DNA of 64,000 nucleotides from Panulirus ornatus (taxonomy: Eukaryota; Arthropoda; Malacostraca; Decapoda; Palinuridae). Location of the stretch: positions 16,237,146 through 16,301,145 of the forward strand of contig NC_092261.1 of assembly GCF_036320965.1 (NCBI RefSeq). The letters run 5' to 3'. A program made the position numbers and the translations under genes. The notes beneath the pieces are model-generated. The model had not been told where the DNA came from and ran no database searches. It saw only the letters and a list, made by a program, of their open reading frames with translations. The stretch's first letter is position 1. Each line of letters starts with the position of its first letter. Positions 50,773-63,751 of the stretch are shown here, piece after piece.

Positions 50773-51604
50773 CTCTGTCCTTCATACATCCCCGATACCT
50801 TAGAAACGTTTAAAAGGTAACCATGTGGACCTTTCTTTCCATTCAAAGCCGAGAGGGGAAAAAAAAAAAATCACGTCTCTCGCCATCGGTGCTGCGGCAT
50901 ATTAACCACCTCGAGTTGGGAGTCAAGCTAGCTAAAGACAGCGGGTCATATCCACGGTCGTACCACAGTGTGGGACACGTAACCTGTCCATGATATGCAT
51001 ATCTGACGATATCTGGTGACGTGTCTTTCTGCTCCTGTTTCTAACATCTCTGACAGACTCGAAGGACTTAGATGGTACGTTGCTTGCTTAAACTCCACTG
51101 TACTCCTTTGTTTAATGAAGACGCTTCTTTTGCTGTGGAAGTCTTCGACTTCTTAGGCCACTAGAGTCATTATTATGGACTGCACACGCCAGAGATCATT
51201 ACCAGGGTGGCTGTTGTCTATAGCCGTAACGTTTAATATCCTCAGATGCGTCACGTTGAAACACAGTATCGTCAGACCTTCAGACGCAAGGTATCCCTCT
51301 GCCATCAACATGAGAATTAAAGTCAGGCGTCGCGGACTTCGATGGGAGAGCGGGAAATACGCATCCACGACGGCTGGGTAAGAGCCAGTCATGACAGGCT
51401 ACAGTCACAAGGGGGAGACGGGAGTAATGAACTGTATCTCCTAAATATTCAGTTGGGGGGGGGGGGGGAAAGGAGGATCCTCCGTGTGAACGCGTAATTA
51501 AACCTTCAAACTGCAATATCGTCAGCCAGCGACACACGAGTAGATAAAAAAAAAAAAAGGAAGAGTAATTCTCCCGGTCAAGAATTTCATTTTGTAACTG
51601 AGTG
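50769..51604. other. Unassigned DNA
   Basis: A poly-G run lies at about 51455-51468. No gene recognised. Confidence 0.45.
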
Positions 51605-53380
51605 GAATATGATGGCGTTGCGTCTCCAGCAATGACAGCCCTTTCTCCAACAATGATAGCGTTGTCTCTCCAGCAATGACAGCCCTTTCTCCAACAATGG
51701 CAGCGATGCGTCTCCGGCAATGATAGTGCTTTCTCCAACAATGACAGCGTTGCGTGTCCAACAATGACAGCGACGCATCTCCAGCAGAGACAGCGGTGTG
51801 TTTCTCCAATAACAACAGTGTTGCGTCTGGAACAATGATTAGCACTGCGTCTCGAACCCTGATAGCGTGGCGTCCCCAGCAATGATAACCGTTACGTCTG
51901 CAACAATGTTACGTCTCCGAAATCGTCAGCTCTGCGTCTACAACAATGATAGCGTTGGGTCCGCAACAATGATGGAGTTGCGTCTACAACAATGATAGCG
52001 TTGGCTCCGCAACAATGATGGAGTTGCGTCTACAACAATGATAGCGTTGGCTCCGCAACAATGATGGAGTTGCGTCTACAACAATGATAGCATTGGCTAC
52101 GCAACAATGATGGAGTTGCGTCTACAACAATGATAGCGTTGGCTCCGCAACAATGATGGAGTTGCGTCTACAACAATGATAGCGTTGGCTCCGCAACAAT
52201 GATGGAGTTGCGTCTACAACAATGATAGCGTTGGCTCCGCAACAATGATGGAGCTGCGTCTACAACAATGATAGCGTTGTGCCTCCAATACTGGTAGAGT
52301 TTCGTCTCCACCAATGATTACGTCACGTCTTCATCAAACATAACGTTGCGTCCCCTACCATAATACGGCAGCGTCTCCAACACTTGTGTGCGCTGCGTCA
52401 CTAACAGTAACAGCGTTGCATCCCCAACAATGACAGCTCAGTGTCCCTAAGAATTAGAGCGTTGCTCAACCAACAATGACAACGTTGTGTCCCGATAATA
52501 ATAATAATAGCGTTGCATCTCCAACAATGATAGTTCATCGTCCCAAACCATGACAGCGTTGCGTCCCCAATCATGATAGCGTTGCGTCCCCAACCATGAT
52601 AGCGTTGCGTCCCTAACTATGATAGCGTTGCGTCCCCAACCACGATAGCGTTGCGTCTCCAACAATGATAGCTCACCGTCCCAAACCATGATAGCGTTGC
52701 GTCCCCAACAATGATAGCGTTGTATCCCCAACAATGACAGCGCTACGTTCCAAACAATGATGGCGCGTCGTCCCCAGCAATGATAACAGCTCAGCGTCCC
52801 CAGCGGTGATAGCACTGCGTCCCCATCAGTGATAACAGTGTACCTAACAATGATAGCTGCGTCTCCAACACGTTGCGTCTCCAACAATGACAGCGCTACG
52901 TCTCCAACAATGATAACGTTGCGCCTCCAACAATGATAGCGTTGTATCCCCAACAATGATAGCGCTACGTTCCAAACAATGATGGCGCGTCGTCCCCAGC
53001 AATGATAACAGCTCAGCGTCCCCAGCGGTGATAGCACTGCGTCCTCATCAGTGATAACTCAGTGTACCTAACAATGATAGCTGCGTCTCCAACACGTTGC
53101 GTCTCCAACAATGACAGCGCTGCGTCTCCAACAATGATAGCGCTGCGTCTCCAACAACGATAGCGTTGCGTCTCCAACAATGATAGCGCTGCGTCTCCAA
53201 CACGTTGCGTCTCCAACAATGACAGCGCTGCGTCTCCAACAATGATAGCGTTGCGTCTCCAACAATGACAGCGCTGCGTCTCCAACAATGATAGCGTTGC
53301 GTCTCCAACAATAATAGCGCAGCGTCTCCAACAATAATAGCGCAGCGTCTCCAACAATGATAGCACTGCATCTCCACGAC
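51605..53380. repeat. 23-bp minisatellite array, about 75 units, with higher-order blocks
   Basis: Units are gcgttgcgtctccaacaatg plus ata. From about 51945 to 52275 a 46-bp dimer (gttggctccgcaacaatgat, then gagttgcgtctacaacaatg) repeats about seven times. A block of about 240 bases at 52735-52870 recurs at about 52970-53100. Minus-strand frames such as RYHCWRRNAIIVGDAALSLL are artefacts, although they stay open for up to 200 codons. Confidence 0.96.
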
Positions 53381-53459
53381 CAGGCCGGCGGCAATTAAAA
53401 GTCATGACGCCAAGCCAGCATACACAAGGGTTGTACCGTCTTCCTCAAGAGTCGTTTCT

Positions 53460-53945
53460 TGGTGTTAAGGGTCACATCGATGTGCTCAAGGGTCACCGTC
53501 GTGCTCATGGGTCACACCGATGTGCTCAAGGGTCACAGGGTCGTGCTCAAGGGTCACGCTGTCGTGCTCATGGGTCACACCGATGTGCTCATGGGTCACA
53601 CCAATGTGCTCAAGGGTCACAGCGTCGTGCTCATGGGTCACATAGTCTTGCTTATGGGTCACACCGTCGTGCTCATGGGTCACACCGTCGTGCTCATGGG
53701 TCACACCGTCGTGCTCAAGGGTCACGCCTTCGTGCTCATGGGTCACACCGTCTTGCTCATTGGTCACACCGTCTTGCTCATTGGTCACACCGTCTTGCTC
53801 ATTGGTCACACCGTCGTGCTCATGGGTCACGCCGTCTTGCTCATGAGTCACGCCTTCGTGCTCACGGGTCACAGCGTCGTGCTCCTGGGTCATACCGTCT
53901 TGCTCATGGGTCACAGCGTCGTGCACATGGGTCACACCGTCCACC
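53460..53945. repeat. 21-bp minisatellite, about 23 units
   Basis: Units are cgtgctcatgggtcacaccg plus t. The period is a multiple of three and the unit lacks stops in several frames, so long frames of 7-residue repeats are open on both strands (RRAHGSH, VVLMGHT, VTHEHDG). The repeats are followed by diverged DNA with no domain. Confidence 0.95.
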
Positions 53946-54096
53946 TGCGAAGACCCATGTCTTTACCTCGAAGAACTACGTCAACCTGAACACTAAGACA
54001 ATGACTCCTCCAGCAGGAGATCCAACCTCTCCTCCTTCAGGCATGACATGAGCCAAATGGCGGCTTCGTAGACAGATGTATGGGTTCTACCCTGAT

Positions 54097-54099
<3 letters not shown>

Positions 54100-54135
<36 letters not shown>
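54100..54135. repeat. (GT)n microsatellite
   Basis: About 36 bases of GT. Confidence 0.97.
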
Positions 54136-54137
<2 letters not shown>

Positions 54138-54275
54138 TTACTGCTGATGATGGCTTCTTTAGGAAAGGCCTCACAGCGGACGGGTAGGAATGACACATTC
54201 AAGGCCTACGGCGCGCTCTACCGCCACAGGTAACACAGAGCCCTGAACTGGCGCCACAGAGGACTGAGCCTTTGA

Positions 54276-54422
54276 GGGAATATCCTCACTTGGCCCCCTT
54301 CTCCGTTCCTTCTTTTGGAAAATCAAAAACGAGAGGGGAGGATTTCCAACCCCCCCACCCCTTTAGTCGCCTTCTACGACACGCAGGGAATACGTGGGAA
54401 GTATCCTTTCTCCCCTTTCCCC

Positions 54423-54426
<4 letters not shown>
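54276..54426 (-). mobile_element. LINE 5'-end fragment
   Basis: Minus strand begins at the TA tract with tccctggggaaaggggaga, continues through gtcgtagaaggcgactaaag and gaaggaacggagaagggggc to ggatattccctcaaaggctc, and then diverges. It matches the 5' part of the short element at 17.3 kb without its LINE 3' end. Confidence 0.8.

Positions 54427-54502
<76 letters not shown>
54427..54502. repeat. (TA)n microsatellite
   Basis: About 76 bases of TA, abutting the LINE 5' end. Confidence 0.98.
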
Positions 54503-54505
<3 letters not shown>

Positions 54506-54857
54506 TCAGACATGTTAAAAACTTTATATCTACCGCTGTAGAAAACGAGCTTACAATATTCTTCTTGAGCGAAATGATTCCGTGGCCAATGGACCGATTC
54601 TCCCACCCTCCCATTCCTAAGTTTCGTCTGGGATGTTTCAGTTTCATGTCTTCAAAGTTAAGAGTAAACTAGGTTCTTTAACTCGAAGCTTGACACCTGA
54701 AGTATAACTTTGACTGGCGTTGGCGCCTAGTGACTACCAATGCCACCTGAATCATTAATAAAACTAATCATACATAAATCATTTAACATAATCGCGTCGG
54801 TATTTTGTTTCTAGTCTTGCATTCAAACACCACCTTCTTACTGTCGGGTGTGTGCTC

Positions 54858-54864
<7 letters not shown>

Positions 54865-54940
<76 letters not shown>
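54865..54940. repeat. (CT)n(GA)n perfect palindrome
   Basis: Thirty-seven bases of CT followed without spacer by 37 bases of GA, centred on tctcgaga. This gives a 74-base perfect inverted repeat able to form a hairpin or cruciform. Confidence 0.97.
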
Positions 54941-54945
<5 letters not shown>

Positions 54946-55615
54946 CCAAGACTACCTAAGGTCACGTCATTCCGTGTTCCGAACATGTTTCGCTCCTGAT
55001 TACGCCGGGCTTGGTCAAACACGGTCGAAGCAAGCAAGCAAGCGGGAGGTCTCGTGTCGGCTGGAAGGCTAAGCGGAGCTGCCCCCCCAACTCTCTCTCT
55101 CCTGGATTTATTAAGTTTAATTAATGGTCCTCGCGCGGTCTGGTCTGGTCGGAGGAGCTATGAAAATCTGGGCTGTCATTTCATCATTAATTCTAGACTT
55201 ACGAGGATCTGAATGGGGGTTCCCCGCTTTCCAAGGCTCGTTATAACCTTGGCATGAAAGGCGTTCTTTTAAAGGGAAAGCGAATCACATCGTTATCCAG
55301 GCTGAAGGAAAAAAAACGAAAAAAAAAAAAACCGATTTTCAACACTCCTCTATAATTCTTTCATATGAATAATTTCACTCATACATCCAGGGGATAGGAA
55401 GTGTTTTACATTTATATATTTCAAAGAGTTTTAGATTGTAAATCTGGGTGAACTCTTTGTATTTACGACCTTTGCATTATTCTGAGAGCCGTAATAACCG
55501 TTGATACGAGGCGATACATCACGGGCTACACAAGCCATGAGTTACCTACAATATTTACTGAATATCAGATTAAGGGTAAGAGTTCAGATTTATATCACGA
55601 AGTCGTTCATTATTT

Positions 55616-55619
<4 letters not shown>
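54941..55619. other. Unassigned DNA
   Basis: Nothing recognised. Confidence 0.45.

Positions 55620-56178
<559 letters not shown>

Positions 56179-56261
<83 letters not shown>
56179..56261. repeat. (TC)n(AC)n compound microsatellite
   Basis: About 49 bases of TC followed by about 34 bases of AC. Confidence 0.97.
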
Positions 56262-56263
<2 letters not shown>

Positions 56264-56420
56264 GATAGTACGATGAAAATAAAAACACAGACAAAAAAGA
56301 AAAAAGACATATGGGTATATTGAGTTAGAGGTAAAAAGAACCGACGGAAGCCTTACAACACAATTATAAAAGAGATGAAACGACCAGATCTGTGCAGCGC
56401 GTCCATTATACATCCAATAA

Positions 56421-57095
56421 CTGATCTACATACCACTGTGGGGGTGATCTACATACCACTGTGGGGGTGATCTACATACCACTGTGGGGGTGATCTACAT
56501 ACCACTGTGGGGGGTGATCTACATACCACTGTGGGGGTGATCTACATACCACAGTGGGGTGATCTACATACCACTGTGGGGGTGATCTACATACCACTGT
56601 GGGGTGATCTACATACCACTGTGTGGGTGATCTACATACCACTGTGGGGGTGATCTACATACCACTGTGGGGGTGATCTACATACCACTGTGGGGGTGAT
56701 CTACATACCACTGTGGGGTGATCTACATACCACTGTGGGGGTGATCTACATACCACTGTGGGGTGATCTACATACCACTGTGGGGGTGATCTACATACCA
56801 CTGTGGGGTGATCTACATACCACTGTGGGGGTGATCTACATACCACTGTGGGGGTGATCTACATACCACTATGGGGTGATCTACATACCACCGTGGGGTG
56901 ATCTACATACCACTGTGGGGTGATCTACATACCACTGTGGGGGTGATCTACATACCACTGTGGGGGTGATCTACACACCACTGTGGGGGTGATCTACATA
57001 CCACTGTGGGGGTGATCTACATACCACTGTGGGGTGATCTACACACCACTGTGGGGGTGATCTACATACCACTGTGGGGGTGATCTACATACCAC
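56421..57095. repeat. 22/23-bp minisatellite, about 30 copies
   Basis: Units are gatctacataccactgtggg plus one to three g and t. Copies alternate between 22 and 23 bases through G-run length and are nearly identical, suggesting recent expansion. Confidence 0.97.
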
Positions 57096-57264
57096 TTTCG
57101 GATAAATGACGATATGAACTGACAATCGGACGAAAACTATGAATTTGGGGAAAATCAAAAGAAAAAAAAAATGAAAAGAAGAGACATTGTAACTATTTAC
57201 GGGATAATGAATAAGCAGCTAAGGATAAAATAAATATGATTTACTTTCATGATATCTTTTTACT

Positions 57265-57485
57265 CTGCTCATGACAGTGTGCCATCACAGCAGCGTACCC
57301 TCCTCATGACAGTGTGTCATCACAGCAGCGTACCCTCCTCATGACAGTGTGCCATCACAGCAGCGTACCCTCCTCATGACAGTGTGTCATCACAGCAGCG
57401 TACCCTCCTCATGACAGTGTGTCATCACAGCAGCGTACCCACCTCATGACAGTGTGTCCATCACAGCAGCGTACCCTCCTCATGA
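57265..57485. repeat. 35-bp minisatellite, about 6 copies
   Basis: Units contain gtaccctcctcatgacagtg and tgtcatcacagcagc. Confidence 0.95.
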
Positions 57486-58325
57486 CAGAGCATTTTTTGT
57501 AGAATCGTACCCTCCTCATGACAGTTCAACCTCCTCATGACACTACCTGCTTTTTCATGGCATTCTACCCACCTCATGAAACCATGGTCTTCATGACACT
57601 GTAACACCGCTTTATGCCTCTGAATCCTTTTCACACGTCTATGCCCTCTTCATGACACTACCATGTTCATTGCACTGCTCCTTCTTCATAATACTGTACT
57701 CTCCTCATGACTCTAGGTAAACCCTCCTCATGATAGTTCACCTTCCTCATGACAGCGTATCCTCTCCAGAACACTTTACCCTCCTCATGCCAATGTACCC
57801 TCCTCATAATAATGTACCCTCCTCATGCCAAAGTACCCTCCTCATACCAATATACTCATGCCAATGTACCCTCCTCATAATAATGTACCCTCCTCATGCC
57901 AAAGTACCCTCCTCATACCAATATACTCACGCTAATGTACCCTCCCCATACCAATGTACCCTCTTCATAACAATGTACCCTCCTCATGCCAAAGTACCCT
58001 CCTCAAGCCAATATACTCATGCTAATGTACCCTCCTCATACCAATGTACCCTTCTCATACCAATGTACCCTCCTCATGACAATGTGGTAACCCTCCTCAT
58101 GCCAATATACCCTCCTCATGCCAAAGTACCCTCCTCAAGCCAATATACTCATGCTAATGTACCCTCCTCATACCAATGTACCCTTCTCATACCAATGTAC
58201 CCTCCTCATGCCAATGTGGTAACCCTCCTCATGCCAATATACCCTCCTCATGCCAATATACCCTCCTCATGCCAATGTACCCTCCTCATGCCAGTATATC
58301 CTCCTCATGCCAATTCACCCTTCTC
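57486..58325. repeat. Degenerate ~19-bp minisatellite with larger blocks
   Basis: Units such as gtaccctcctcatgccaat are diverged at first and regular from about 57780. A block with atgtggtaaccctcctcatg and tatactcatgctaatg recurs at about 58015 and 58140. The 235-codon frame over it (YPPHANVPSSYQ-type) is an artefact. Confidence 0.9.
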
Positions 58326-58714
58326 ATGTCATGTCAGAACGCAATACCACGACACTGTACCTTCTTTCATAACAATACTACCCCCCCCTCAACCCACTCC
58401 CACCCCATCAACCCTCCACAGCGATGTACCATCATAGAAAACTCACGGCTGTAGCATTAACAACACCCTCCTCGCTATACCCTGCGAATATCTTTTTTTT
58501 TTTCTTCCACCACGCCCATGTGGAGGTACCGCGGGGCAAATGTCACAGCTGGAGTACCTTTACTGTTCACTGGCTATTGTATGTACCTCTTACCTCCCCC
58601 GCAGCTGACTGAACTCCTGCCTCGCACCCCGGGTGGACTGTCAGACAGACTCTCCCCTCAGCATCAGACACAGACAGACGTCTGAAAATAACACGCACTT
58701 CGAGGATTTGTCCA
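58326..58714. other. Unassigned DNA
   Basis: Nothing recognised. Confidence 0.45.
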
Positions 58715-58865
58715 GCGAGAGAGACATGAGAATACACTGTCCAGTGACAGTGACATGAGAATACACTGTCCACCGACAGTGACATGAGAATACACTGTTT
58801 ACCGACAGAGACATGAGAATACACTGTCCAGTGACAGAGACATGAGACTACAGTGTCTATCGTGA
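58715..58865. repeat. 29-bp minisatellite, about 5 copies
   Basis: Units contain gacatgagaatacactgtcc and gtgacag. Confidence 0.9.
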
Positions 58866-59084
58866 CAGACACAGGTGTACAATGTCCACCAGTACACACA
58901 CGTTAACACAATGTCCACCAACACATACATGTGAGGACACAAAGCACCACCGTAAGATTTCACCCAAAGTTTTGCTTCTGAAAGTTGAACACACACAAGA
59001 TTTCAGATTTTTTTTCTTTTATTCAGTGAGCATATATGTTCCTTCACGGTGGCTCTGAGCTGAAAACCTCTTACTCGAAGTGTC

Positions 59085-59475
59085 CTCCAGCAACAGTACT
59101 GAACCTTACGTACTTTATCTAACATCCTCCAGTAACAGTATTGAGCCATACGTACTTTATCTAACATCCTCCAGCAACAGTACTGAGCCATACGTACTTT
59201 ATCTAACATCCTCCAGCAACAGTATTGAGCCATACGTACTTTATCTAACATCCTCCAGTAACAGCATTGAGCCATACGTACTTTATCTAACATCCTCCAG
59301 CAACAGTGTTGAGCCATACGTACTTTATCTAGTGTCCTCCAGCAACAGTATTGAGCCATACGTACTTTATCTAGTGTCCTCCAGCAACAGTATTGAGCCA
59401 TACGTACTTTATCTAATCTCAGCAACAGTACTGAACCATACGTACTTTATCTAACATCCTCCAACAACAGTATTC
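59085..59475. repeat. 42-bp minisatellite, about 9 copies
   Basis: Units contain cagtattgagccatacgtac and tttatctaacatcctccag. The period is a multiple of three, so both strands stay open (SSSNSIEPYVLYLT, LDKVRMAQYCCWRM). These frames are artefacts. Confidence 0.95.
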
Positions 59476-59554
59476 AACCATTCTTTCCTCCCCAGCTCCC
59501 TATCCAACTTTATCCCATGTATTGTGAAGGTTCACTTGCCCAGCCGCTGGTATG

Positions 59555-59775
59555 GTACCACGGGTATTCCGGTTGATTAACGACGTAAAAAGAAAGGTAT
59601 CGGGTCTCTCCGGATATTCGGAGGAGCGTATGATTAAACCGATGGGACACAGGAGGATGTTCGGATACCGAGTGTGGCTGGCTAAACGTATTAACCGGAT
59701 GTACATGTTCCGAGAGGTGTCTGTTTCGCCGGGACGGTTTATTTGGATATCTGGACTGTCTGTTGTCTGGAAAAT
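59555..59775. repeat. Diverged CGGATAT repeat family
   Basis: Words such as tccggatattcgg, ttcggataccg and accggatgta recur at irregular spacing. Related blocks lie at 61.5-62.0 kb and near 11.88 kb. A 91-codon plus-strand frame here has no domain. Confidence 0.55.
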
Positions 59776-60767
59776 GACCTTAAACTGCATGTATCTAATC
59801 GCGAGAGTAGGTGGGCATCACCCTTAAGCACTACGATATAACCCTTGGGCACGACATCACGACCCCTGAGGGCCGAACCGTCGTGTTCAAGGGTCTTCCT
59901 TCCTCCACCTTGCGCCAGAAGTTGATGCGTCCCTCTTGAAGGCCGTCGTAAACCCGTTTTGATTTCCACGAACGACGGGAGGCAAAACGCCATCATAATT
60001 ATGTAATATTCCATATCTAAAAAGCTGGTCAACGCTTCGAGGAAAGGCTCTTAATCACCAGGTTACACTTATATTTTTTGGATATCATCTTTCGAGTAAA
60101 AATGTCGTCGTGAGACAAACTGAATTTTCCTGGAAGCCTTCCATAACCCGTGCATCGCATATCTGACAAGAGCGGCAACGGCAGTGTGGTTCGCGTGACT
60201 TGTGGCTGTTTTCTGTGCGTTTAAAGATTTCGCTGAACAGACAAATCTACGATATGACTCATTTAATGATGCTTTTGTCCGATAGGTTCCGCTAAGTTAG
60301 GTTATGAGGCTGGGTTCTTGATCAATGCCCCTCTTTTTTTTTTCACACAGTATACATGACAGCTAAAGAGTAGATGTATGCAAATGAGGCCAACGTTTGT
60401 CTATTCTTGGCGCGACATGGCGAAGACGAGGGAAAGCAATGAGGTACCGAAAAAAAAAAAATGTATGAAGTTAAACTAATCAACTGCTAACGAATTCTTT
60501 TATACCATGTTGATTGTTTTCATGACACAGTACGTAATTTCAAGCTATTTTTCTTCTTACTAATACACACATACAAAAGAACGCTGGCACGAGAGACCTC
60601 CCATGTGTCACAAGGGGAAATGTCTGTCCAAAGTTCCCCTGTGTAAGAATTCCTCCTGAAGATATCTGCCACAATACTTCAGCATTGTTCCCGAGATCAG
60701 TGTGGGGGAAAGTCTTGGTAGAGAGAGCCACATCCTTAACCACACTACTGCAAGTCGACACAGACAA
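59776..60767. other. Unassigned DNA
   Basis: Contains TCGTGCTCAAGG-like words at 59840-59910. No gene recognised. Confidence 0.45.
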
Positions 60768-61018
60768 ACACCAGGGACAATATTCGACACCAGGGACAAT
60801 ATTCGACACCAGGGACAATATTCGACACCAGGGACAATATTCGACACCACGGACAATATTCGACATCAGGGACAATGTTCGACATCAGGGACAATATTCG
60901 ACACCAGGGACAATATTCGACACCATGGACAATATTCGACATCAGGTACAATATTCGACACCAGGGACAATATTCGACACCATGGACAACATTCGACACC
61001 ATGGACAATATTCGACGC
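60768..61018. repeat. 20-bp minisatellite, about 12 copies
   Basis: Units are ttcgacaccagggacaatat with cat, cgg and gtac variants. Several frames are open and spurious. Confidence 0.96.
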
Positions 61019-61392
61019 TCCATCATCATCATCATTAACAAGAACTCGTGCATGGCCTGAAAGCATAAACTACAGAGACTTAGTAAATCCATTTCTTCCT
61101 CTTCTAAGAATTTCAGGTCTTTTTTTGATTCAACGTCTGAAACATCAATATAAAGAGGAGGAGTTCCGTGCTCGATGTTATGTCTGCCAGCTTCTGCCGT
61201 GTTCCCCAAGACAGACCGTTTGACTTTTTCCAATAAATTAGTTCCCTTCACGGTGGATTTGGGGGGGGCTGACATTCTCTCCCTAATATTCCTACCGTGG
61301 ATTTCGGTCGACAGGGGGTCCCTGCGTAACATCTCGCCCAACAATCTTTAAAGTATTGGTCTTTCTCTTTTATACGGACGGGGCAGCAGCAG

Positions 61393-61394
<2 letters not shown>
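61019..61394. other. Unassigned DNA
   Basis: Nothing recognised. Confidence 0.45.

Positions 61395-61452
<58 letters not shown>
61395..61452. repeat. (TC)n microsatellite
   Basis: About 58 bases of TC. Confidence 0.98.
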
Positions 61453-61454
<2 letters not shown>

Positions 61455-61489
61455 GCGACCGTCCGTTGAGGGCCAACAGCTGCTGGACG

Positions 61490-62063
61490 GATAAGCGACG
61501 AAGGAGGTATATCTGGAGTGTCCGGTTACCGGGAGAATAAAAATATACAGACGCTGGCTGACCCTGTGATCTATCTACGGCCATTTCGGTAGACGAAGTG
61601 CTTGTTTAACCGGCCATATATTAGAAAAAAATGTGTTCGGATATTTGGAACATTTATGTAGTCGGTCAATTTTACATCGTCCGGAACTAAATACTGTATC
61701 CAGTTATAATCCGACGTTATAATCAATTCACGGGTATCCGGCCAACCGAAGTGTTTGATCAACCGATAATAAAAAGGCAAAGTTTTCGGATATTTGGAAT
61801 ACGTGTTTCAAGGGTGTACAATATTTTGTCAAAATGAATGTATCCGGTTATGTCATCCGACCGTTCGGTACGGTAGAGACGGGGGCTGTCCGGATTATTC
61901 CACCGTCCTGTATAACGCGGGAGAGACCTATAGATCGTCTTTGTATATCCGGAGCGTATGTTAAATCGGCGACCGACAGTGTTCGGATGCCTAGCATGAT
62001 GTTAAGGGAATTTTTGCATTCAAATTAAATTCTTCCGAAAGGGGGGGGGGGGGGGGGGGGGGG
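61490..62063. repeat. Diverged CGGATAT repeat family ending in poly-G
   Basis: Units of very roughly 60 bases with gtttaaccggcc or gtttgatcaaccgataata followed by gttcggatatttggaa. The region ends in an uninterrupted run of 23 G at 62041-62063. Confidence 0.65.
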
Positions 62064-62177
62064 AACCGGCCGAAAAGATTCGGGACCAGTTTTCTTACTC
62101 AACTCCCACAACAACCTGACAAATGGGCACGTTTCTTTATACCCCTTTGTTGCTCACATCAATCCGCTGGTGTGTTT

Positions 62178-62460
62178 ACCCTAATCATTTTGAAAAGGCA
62201 GCAACCTTGCCCGTTTCTGTGAGTCTTACATGTGGACAAAAAATTTTGAGCCATATCATATAAACTTACGAGTGTATCTTACCTAATCATGTTGAAGCAA
62301 GGAATATTTCGTGTTTCTGTGTGTTTTATACTAAGACAAAATAATGAGCTAATCTCATAAACTTAATAGTGTAATTACCAATTCATGTTGAAGCAAGGTG
62401 TGTCTCGTGCTTCTGTGAGTTTTATACCAAGAAAAAATATTAAGCTAATCTCATTTTTAT
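62178..62460. repeat. ~100-bp tandem triplication
   Basis: Three diverged copies start near 62180, 62283 and 62377, each with taatcatgttgaagcaagg, a tttctgtgagttttata block and gagctaatctcataaactta. Confidence 0.85.
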
Positions 62461-62828
62461 CTACTAATTAAGAAATATCTACCAATTAACAAACATATAC
62501 ATACATAAATACAACCATAGAGTCTCCATGATACAAGATGGGGACTTTAATACCCTACGCTTAATTTACGAGGCAGCTAAGAATGTCGAGGGGATCTCGA
62601 CCTAGCTTTAGAATCTTGTTCACGACCTTCCCTAACACTTGGACAACATCTTCCTAAAGATACAGAACAGCCGTGGTGAGATAAGGAGTTATTTCCACAT
62701 CTGATAGTGAATACTGGCCGCATTTATGTTCTGCTCTGGACGTGGAGTTCAAACTAAGCGGTCTGGTCGCAGCCACTTGCGGTGGTCAAAAGTGATGGTG
62801 ATGACTGCTAATGGTGGTGATGGTGATG
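62461..62828. other. Unassigned DNA
   Basis: Nothing recognised. Confidence 0.45.
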
Positions 62829-63205
62829 CTGTACATGCTGGTCACTATCATGATAGTGCATGACCATGAATGTGATGAATAGGAATTCGTAATAATGACA
62901 ATGATGATAATGACGTGTATGCTGGTCACTATCATGATAGTGCATAATAATGAATGTGATGAATAGGAATTCGTAATAATGACAATGATGATAATGACGT
63001 GTATGCTGGTCACTATCATGATAGTGCATAATAATGAATGTGATGAATAGGAATTCGTAATAATGACAATGATGATAATGACGTGTATGCTGGTCACTAT
63101 CATGATAGTGCATAATGATGAATGTGATGAATAGGAATTCGTAATAATGACAATGATGATAATGACGTGTATGCTCGTCATTATCATGGTAACCACTGAT
63201 GTGAT
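62829..63205. repeat. 84-bp tandem repeat, about 4.5 copies
   Basis: Units contain the perfect 16-base palindrome cactatcatgatagtg, then gaataggaattcgtaataat and gacaatgatgataatgac. The period is a multiple of three, so His/Tyr- or Ile/Ser-rich minus-strand frames up to 170 codons stay open. They are artefacts. Confidence 0.95.
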
Positions 63206-63461
63206 AGCAGGTAACAATGAATGTGATGAATATGACAAGGAAAAAAAAAAAAAGGTAGAGAGGAAAGGTGATCCTAAAGAGACATCGATCATCTTCAATC
63301 ATATGCATCCAGGAAGATGATGAACGGATAGATCTTGGTTAAAACCAAAACATAACAATCACTAACATTACTCTTAGCTATCTGAAAATACGAAACTAAA
63401 AAAAAAAAAAGAGAATGTCTTCAAACGTGGGTGATTAATAAACTAAGAGTCTGGGAAAGGA

Positions 63462-63519
<58 letters not shown>

Positions 63520-63677
63520 CGTACCAGCTTAAAGTAACTTGACACACGGGCGTCTGGGCTCGACTTCCCCTCCCTCACCCACCCTCCTCCGCGTGAAAAC
63601 ATCAGCGTGCAGGGACGACACCGTTCTGTTGTTGTGGAAGGACACCATGATAAATAAAGTCGAGGTGAGGTCAGTAA

Positions 63678-63751
<74 letters not shown>

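Noticed and set aside
51280..53405. Minus-strand frames rich in RYHCWRRNAI
   Set aside because: Translation of the 23-bp array; Cys/His/Trp content suggested a metal-binding repeat protein at first, but it changes with frame and unit variants.
57730..58437. 235-codon plus-strand frame
   Set aside because: Translation of the ~19-bp minisatellite; Pro/His/Tyr repeats only.
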